Shown here: positions 59,687 to 64,000 of the stretch, piece by piece
Layout: the number at the start of each line of letters is the position of its first letter
Numbering within the stretch: the stretch's first letter is position 1
Origin: Nonomuraea sp. NBC_00507
GTDB lineage: Bacteria > Actinomycetota > Actinomycetes > Streptosporangiales > Streptosporangiaceae
Assembly: GCF_036013525.1 (NCBI RefSeq)
Contig: NZ_CP107854.1
Coordinates: forward strand, 62,001 to 126,000
DNA: 64,000 nucleotides
Direction: 5' to 3'
Made by a program: the position numbers and the translations under genes
Notes under the pieces: model-generated
Told to the model about the DNA's origin: nothing
The model's input: only the letters and a program-made list of their open reading frames with translations
Databases searched by the model: none

Positions 59687-59866
59687 TCAGACCGTAAGGC
59701 CATAACTCTGCAGGTAAGCCAGCACAGCGGCGATGACGTCCCCGCCGTTCCATTCCTCATCGTCCAGTTCCAGGCCCTCCATGGCCAAGTAGCCGATGAG
59801 TCTGGCGACGTCGATCGGGACGTCGACGGGTGCGTGCTGTCCGGTGGTGATGCTGACGGTGCTCAT
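59687..59866 (-). CDS. small acidic protein, 59 aa
   Basis: ATG 59866 follows AAGGAGAA. The product has PIDVARLIGYLAMEGLELDD and EEWNGGDVIAAVLAYLQS, a compact helical protein. No family recognised. Confidence 0.75.
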   Translation of the reverse strand: MSTVSITTGQHAPVDVPIDVARLIGYLAMEGLELDDEEWNGGDVIAAVLAYLQSYGLTV

Positions 59867-60038
59867 GGCGCGTTCTCCTTTGCTCCTCGAGCACCGCCTC
59901 CAGGGCAACCAGGCAGCCTGCCGCGGGCCGCAGGACAGATCGCCGGCGGCGGAGGAAAGGGTCCAGCTCAGGCAGTGACAGCGGACATTTCCGGGGCTTA
60001 CACGCGGGCATAGTCTCCCGTCACAATGAACTCATTGA

Positions 60039-60056
60039 TTGCATGTATTGCATGTA
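60039..60056 (+). promoter_or_regulatory. tandem TTGCATGTA repeats
   Basis: TTGCATGTA occurs twice head to tail, followed by ATTAG, about 150 bp before the PycTM-like gene. It belongs to the TTGCAT/ATGCAA AT-rich family of this window (14427, 18195, 30817, 45066). Confidence 0.45.
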
Positions 60057-60204
60057 ATTAGTCGAATTTCGTAGGGTGGTTTCGTTAGAGCGGAGAAGCC
60101 GCGGAAATGCCTGCGGGTTGAGCAGAGTCTGGGAGCTGCCCTCGCACACCCTCAGACGGCACACTCCGCACCTCGACACGAAAACCGGAATCGAGGTGAC
60201 GTCC

Positions 60205-60795
60205 GTGACGATATCGCTGGACGAGTATCGGCAATCGCGATCAGCCCGCCCTCGGCGTGCCCGGGCTCTGCCGCCGACCAGGGACTGGTACGTTCCCGCC
60301 AAGTCAACACCCTCGCGGCTGTCACGAATCGACGCCCAGGTGCTGGCCGACATGGACAGCGCGAACAGCGCCGCCACCTACGAGTTGGCGCACTGCGACA
60401 CCACGGCGAGCATCCTGATGCTGTTCCCCGGCCTCATGCTCACGGGACTCTCCACGGCGCTTCAGTCGGGACCACCGTCCGTCGACGCGGCTCTTCCAGC
60501 TGTGCTGGCCGCGACGCTCCTGCTCGCGGCGTTGGGGATTCTCGCCTGTCTCGTTGTCATGGCCAGGAGGGCGCGCGCAGAAGGGACGGGTATCTCCGCG
60601 TACGCGGCCTGCGACTCCGCAGACGAGGTAGTGGCACTTTTCATGGAAGAGCGCCCAGAGGACCGAAGGGCGTCCCACTTGCGACAGACATCGCAGCTCA
60701 CAGTACGGAAGTACCGGCGAGTACGAGCGGCCATGCTCCTGATGGTCCTGGCCGTGCCGTTCTGGACCTGGGCCATGGTGACGCAGGTCAGCTGA
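60205..60795 (+). CDS. PycTM-like (Pycsar effector type) membrane protein
   Basis: The 196-residue protein has an N-terminal cytoplasmic part, two transmembrane helices (ILMLFPGLMLTGLSTAL; AVLAATLLLAALGILACLVV), a cytoplasmic segment (DSADEVVALFMEERPED; QTSQLTVRKYRRVRAA) and a final helix (MLLMVLAVPFWTWA). This 2+1 helix layout with a KYRRVR stretch is typical of the Pycsar transmembrane effector (DUF5706) family. No cyclase gene is nearby. GTG 60205 is preferred; GTG 60196 possible. Confidence 0.6.
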   Translation: MTISLDEYRQSRSARPRRARALPPTRDWYVPAKSTPSRLSRIDAQVLADMDSANSAATYELAHCDTTASILMLFPGLMLTGLSTALQSGPPSVDAALPAVLAATLLLAALGILACLVVMARRARAEGTGISAYAACDSADEVVALFMEERPEDRRASHLRQTSQLTVRKYRRVRAAMLLMVLAVPFWTWAMVTQVS

Positions 60796-60893
60796 CCCAC
60801 CGGCTGCCCGCCTGCCAGAAGACCTGCAGCCGGGCGCCATCCCTCAGACCTGACCTGACACGCCGGGATCCCCTCTCGAAAGGATCACACACG

Positions 60894-61253
60894 ATGCGGG
60901 CCAGAGCGATTCCCCTTCTGCTCGAGGCAGCCGTGCGCGAGTACTTCCCCGACGACGTCGCCGAGGCCATCACCAGCGCCCAGGACGGTGTCCTGGCGGC
61001 CGCCGCATGCGACGCTGGCTATGCTGCCGACACCCCCAAGGACCTGACCGCCCTCGTCAAGGCCATCGCCGCCGACGTCAACGACCGCCTGGCGGACTGG
61101 TTGGTCGGCCCGACCGCCAGACCGGCTGCCTGGCTGGCCAGGCAACTTCGCGGCCACATGACCGCCCTCGAATCGCCCACGGGCCCGACAACGTCGGCTT
61201 CGAGTGCGCAGGGAGCAAGCACCGCGCCGCTGACCGGGAATCCGGGGGCCTGA
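60894..61253 (+). CDS. hypothetical protein, 119 aa
   Basis: ATG 60894 follows GAAAGGATC. Helical N-terminal 85 residues (LLEAAVREYFPDDVAEAI; LTALVKAIAADVNDRLADW) and a Ser/Thr/Pro tail. No family recognised. It lies just before the HIT fusion gene and is probably co-transcribed. Confidence 0.7.
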   Translation: MRARAIPLLLEAAVREYFPDDVAEAITSAQDGVLAAAACDAGYAADTPKDLTALVKAIAADVNDRLADWLVGPTARPAAWLARQLRGHMTALESPTGPTTSASSAQGASTAPLTGNPGA

Positions 61254-61255
61254 CC

Positions 61256-62245
61256 ATGACTGTGAAGGCTGGATGTGTCTTCTGCGCCATCGTTGCCGGC
61301 CAGGCTCCTGCCACCGTGGTACGCGAGTGGGAGGATGCCATCGCGATCAAGCCGCGTAGCGGCGGCGTAACCGAAGGCCACCTTCTGGTCATCCCGCGGA
61401 CGCACGTAGCCGATGTCGGGATTGACCCAGCGGTATCAGCCGCCACCATGGCGCGCGCCGCCGAGCTCACGGCCGAACTTCCCGCGGCGAACGTCATCAC
61501 CAGTCGCGGTGTCGAGGCGACCCAGAGCGTGTTTCACCTTCACGTCCATGTGGTGCCGCGCGCGCCTGGCGACGGCCTGCCGCTGCCGTGGGCCACGCAC
61601 CATGCCGATCGAGCCGCCAGTGTCACCGCGAACGCCGTGGGCCCACACTGGACCCTGACCGAGATGCCCCCCAACGTCCACTTGGTCTGCGCGCGTGAAC
61701 CGATCCCCGACGGCCCGAAAGTCTTCCTGGCTGGCCCCACCCCGGATCGGACGATGCCGGTGCCCTCCTGGCGACCCCACGCGATCGCCACCATGGCCGA
61801 GCAATGGACCGGCCCCGAGCTCTTGATCGTGCTCTCCCCTGAGTCCCGCGGGCGCGTCCGTACCGGCCGCTACGAGGATCAAGTCGGCTGGGAGACTGAA
61901 GCCCGCGCCGCAGCAAACGCGATCCTTTTCTGGGTTCCCCGCGACTTGAAGACGCTGCCCGCCATGACGACGAACGTCGAGTTTGGCCTGGACGTCAGCA
62001 CCGGGCGCGTTGTCTTGGGCTGCCCACCAGGCTGCCCGAACCCGGAACGCAACCGGTACCTGATCTACGTCGCTCATCGACATGGCGTTCCCGTACGCGC
62101 CACCTTGGCCGACACCGTCACCGCAGCGCTGGCCGTAGTCCAGAAACGCATCCCCGCTTCGCCTGAACGGCCGGACCCCCAGGGGCGTGAGCGCCGCTCT
62201 GGGGCCGAGGCGACGCACCCGCAGGTGCACTCTCTCGGTTGCTGA
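61256..62245 (+). CDS. HIT domain fused to nucleoside 2-deoxyribosyltransferase-like domain
   Basis: Residues 1-120 are a HIT domain: CVFCAIVAGQ near 7 and the catalytic HLHVHV at 94-99, as in nucleotide hydrolases. Residues 150-300 begin KVFLAGPTP and contain TNVEFGLDVSTG, the layout of nucleoside 2-deoxyribosyltransferase-like domains. Fusion of these two nucleotide-acting domains suggests sequential processing of a nucleotide. ATG 61256; 329 residues. Not adjacent to the nucleotide/sugar run but thematically similar. Confidence 0.8.
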   Translation: MTVKAGCVFCAIVAGQAPATVVREWEDAIAIKPRSGGVTEGHLLVIPRTHVADVGIDPAVSAATMARAAELTAELPAANVITSRGVEATQSVFHLHVHVVPRAPGDGLPLPWATHHADRAASVTANAVGPHWTLTEMPPNVHLVCAREPIPDGPKVFLAGPTPDRTMPVPSWRPHAIATMAEQWTGPELLIVLSPESRGRVRTGRYEDQVGWETEARAAANAILFWVPRDLKTLPAMTTNVEFGLDVSTGRVVLGCPPGCPNPERNRYLIYVAHRHGVPVRATLADTVTAALAVVQKRIPASPERPDPQGRERRSGAEATHPQVHSLGC

Positions 62246-62379
62246 CAGGAGCGCCCCGCGCAATCGAACCCGATCAGCAGTCGAACCTGGCCGACGCCGT
62301 GGCTCAGGCCCACAGGGCCGCAAGTCTCGATCGCGTCCCGCTGTAACCCCACTCGAAGCGAACGAAGGAGCTCGGTTCC

Positions 62380-63867
62380 ATGACCACGAAAGCAGCGCAC
62401 GATGATGTGCTGGCACTGACACGCCGCGTTACCCGGTTCGGCACGTCGTACGCCCGCACGCGCGTCACGGTCGCCAGCGAGACGCAGATCCGCACCCTCG
62501 AGGCGATGTGCCGACTCGCCGGGCGCCGCCCGAGCGCACTGGTCAGTGACATCGTACGGCGCGCGATCCATGCAGCCTGGAGCCGTCGGGAGGTGCTGGA
62601 GGCCATCGCCGAGCTGGCGCTGGCCCGCCACGCCGGCGCCGGTCCCGCGTGCTGGCTATGCGGCTGTACCGATGAATCCGCCTGCCCCGGCAACTGTCAC
62701 TGGGTACGGGATCCGCTGATGCTCGGCGATCTGTGCAGTTCGTGTCAGGACATCGTGCTGCTGCTGAGCGCCGGGCTTGACGGCCGGCAGCCGGGCTTGG
62801 CACCCGCCGGCACCTGGCCCAGCCGGAATCCGCTGGTCGACCCGCCGCAGGGCTTCGAGAGTCAGGGCCTGCACCTGTACGACAGCGAGGACGGGGCGTC
62901 CCTGTTCACTTTCGGGCACGTCAGTACCGAGCGCATGGTCGCGGCCGTGGCCGACTACGTCCGGGGCACGCAGTTCGGGCCCGGCGCCGTTGTGAAGGAT
63001 CCGCTGGCCAGCCTGGTCGGCGGCGCTGAGCGGGTGCGCTTGTCGATCTGCTACGGCTACGCCACTTACGATCCCGCGCCGTGCGGGTTCGGCGAGTTCT
63101 CCGCCGAGTTGTTCGTCGACCCGTGCAGCGACGGAGCCGTCCCCATCACCTATTGGAAGGGCGCTGAGACACGGCCCGAGCTGCCTCAAGGATCGCATCT
63201 GGTCGGTAGCCGGGACGGTATCACCCACGCCATCGCCCGTGCGGACGCGCTGAGGGGCGTGGACTCCGGCGGGGACAGACTTTGGACCGCGTGCTTGGGC
63301 TTCGCCGACCTGATCGCCGGTGCCGGGGCGTTCGACGCAGCCGCCCTGCGGCATCCGGCGCCCTGCCCTGCGTGCGAGCGGCGCGATGATCCTTGGAAGG
63401 CGTGTCGGCGCCACACCGTATGCGCCAAGTGCGCCTGGGCCGTCGCGCTCCAGGCCGGTCCCGAGGCCATCGAGCGGGAACTGCAGGCCATCACACCGGC
63501 CGGCGACGACCCGAAGGCACTGCCGATCCCCGACCCGCTGATCGCCCGCCGGCTGTGCGAGGCGATCCTCGCCGCTGAGAACGCTGCCACCGGCCAGCTG
63601 GAGGTGACCAGGCCGCACGACAGGGGCCTCATCGAACTCCTGGCCGCCGTGACGCAGCACGCTCCCGCCGTGCGCCCCGCCGATCACACTGCCGACGAAC
63701 CGCTCTGGGCCATAGCTGGCTGCGCGGCATGCACGCTCAGCATCGGTGACCAGGCCAGGAGGCTGAGGACCCGAGCCAGTAAGGAGGAGTGCGTGGTGGC
63801 CGCGCCTTGCTCGGTGCTGGCCGCTCTGGTTGAACGCTTCCTGACCTCGTCACACACGAACACCTGA
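62380..63867 (+). CDS. hypothetical with zinc motifs, 495 aa
   Basis: ATG 62380 follows GAAGGAG. The N-terminus is helical (QIRTLEAMCRLAGRRPSAL, ribbon-helix-helix-like). CWLCGCTDESACPGNC and DLCSSC form a zinc knuckle seen in phage-type proteins, and a second cysteine group (CPACERR, CRRHTVCAKC) lies near 345. No catalytic motif is recognised. Confidence 0.75.
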   Translation: MTTKAAHDDVLALTRRVTRFGTSYARTRVTVASETQIRTLEAMCRLAGRRPSALVSDIVRRAIHAAWSRREVLEAIAELALARHAGAGPACWLCGCTDESACPGNCHWVRDPLMLGDLCSSCQDIVLLLSAGLDGRQPGLAPAGTWPSRNPLVDPPQGFESQGLHLYDSEDGASLFTFGHVSTERMVAAVADYVRGTQFGPGAVVKDPLASLVGGAERVRLSICYGYATYDPAPCGFGEFSAELFVDPCSDGAVPITYWKGAETRPELPQGSHLVGSRDGITHAIARADALRGVDSGGDRLWTACLGFADLIAGAGAFDAAALRHPAPCPACERRDDPWKACRRHTVCAKCAWAVALQAGPEAIERELQAITPAGDDPKALPIPDPLIARRLCEAILAAENAATGQLEVTRPHDRGLIELLAAVTQHAPAVRPADHTADEPLWAIAGCAACTLSIGDQARRLRTRASKEECVVAAPCSVLAALVERFLTSSHTNT

Positions 63868-63909
63868 AACGACTCCACACCTGACACCGGTAAGAAGGAG
63901 ATCAACGGA

Positions 63910-64000
63910 GTGAAGAGCAAGAAGCCCTCGGTGAAGATCCGCCGCCGCCACCCCGACGAGACGACCTGTACGCACAAGATGACGCCCGGCGGTAAGCCAC
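63910..64000 (+). CDS. small basic protein, cut by window end
   Basis: GTG 63910 follows AAGGAG. It reads VKSKKPSVKIRRRHPDETTC to the window end, basic, with one cysteine visible. Incomplete, so no function is proposed. Confidence 0.5.
   Translation, partial: MKSKKPSVKIRRRHPDETTCTHKMTPGGKP

Noticed and set aside
62246..62379. tRNA-like GC-rich segment between the HIT fusion and the next gene
   Set aside because: No acceptor stem pairing or T-loop sequence could be found.
1..64000. CRISPR array, tRNA, rRNA, transposase or integrase genes
   Set aside because: I looked for repeat-spacer arrays, tRNA-like loops and typical recombinase motifs and saw none.

Overview
The window is about two-thirds G+C. 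Codons end mostly in G or C, GTG starts are common, and start and stop codons overlap often (ATGA, GTGA). The families present (SsgA-like, BldC-like, BTAD and LysM fusion, XRE/TPR regulators, actinobacterial Tad genes) point to a mycelial actinomycete of the Streptomyces or Streptosporangiales type. There is no integrase, transposase, rRNA, tRNA or CRISPR array in view. Nearly everything is accessory: orphan enzymes, many regulators, small hypothetical genes and decayed genes. This fits a large plasmid, a chromosome arm or an integrative element, but the sequence alone does not say which.

Layout. 1-1.6 kb: a small membrane protein, a short hypothetical and a staphylococcal-nuclease-like enzyme. 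2.1-12.6 kb: one polarised Tad/type IV-like pilus operon (lipoprotein, secreted protein, SAF protein, TadZ, TadA, TadB, TadC, Flp-like, two TadE, TadG-like, and a membrane LysM-BTAD protein). 12.6-13.5 kb: an unusual protein made of about four tandem helix-turn-helix units. 14.0-17.7 kb: a dndD-dndE pair without dndA, dndB or dndC, then DUF1643. 17.8-22.5 kb: a BldC-like regulator divergent from a ParB-like / Cys-rich / hypothetical / amidoligase operon. 22.5-30.7 kb: mostly minus-strand genes including an XRE/TPR regulator and a large helicase with helicase-associated repeats; an SsgA-like gene lies on the plus strand. 30.9-36.6 kb: anti-sigma-type ATPase, small genes, an orphan adenine methyltransferase, a Nudix-like protein, a GIY-YIG protein and several frame-broken genes. 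36.8-43.3 kb: two phosphotransferase-fold enzymes, one tied to an XRE/TPR regulator, and small genes with a frame-shifted acetyltransferase. 43.7-56.4 kb: an XRE/TPR regulator divergent from a run of plus-strand genes for nucleotide and sugar chemistry (P-loop nucleotide kinase, two dCTP-deaminase paralogues, cytidine-type deaminase, methyltransferase, epimerase, Gfo/Idh/MocA oxidoreductase, GT4 glycosyltransferase, HAD, HD, an unknown 447-residue protein and, after a gap, a DnaQ-type exonuclease). 56.5-64 kb: hypotheticals, a GP88-like protein, a PycTM-like membrane protein and a HIT / nucleoside-deoxyribosyltransferase fusion.

The 45.5-55.2 kb gene run is the best candidate for an undescribed system. 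It could make a sugar-decorated nucleoside or act on the dNTP pool during phage infection. A second layer is regulatory: AT-rich motifs recur in front of otherwise unrelated operons (CATGCAATAGACT plus AATTACA; AGTAGTAGA; CATCAATCC; GTCACACC plus GCGCAACACC), and two XRE/TPR regulators sit behind tandem 11-bp repeats, so many of these cassettes may share control.

A caution: at least five genes between 34 and 59 kb show a switch of reading frame with coding character continuing in another frame, and two more show possible switches. Most fit the loss or gain of one base, sometimes in a short G or C run. They could be real decay or base-calling error, and affected entries say so.
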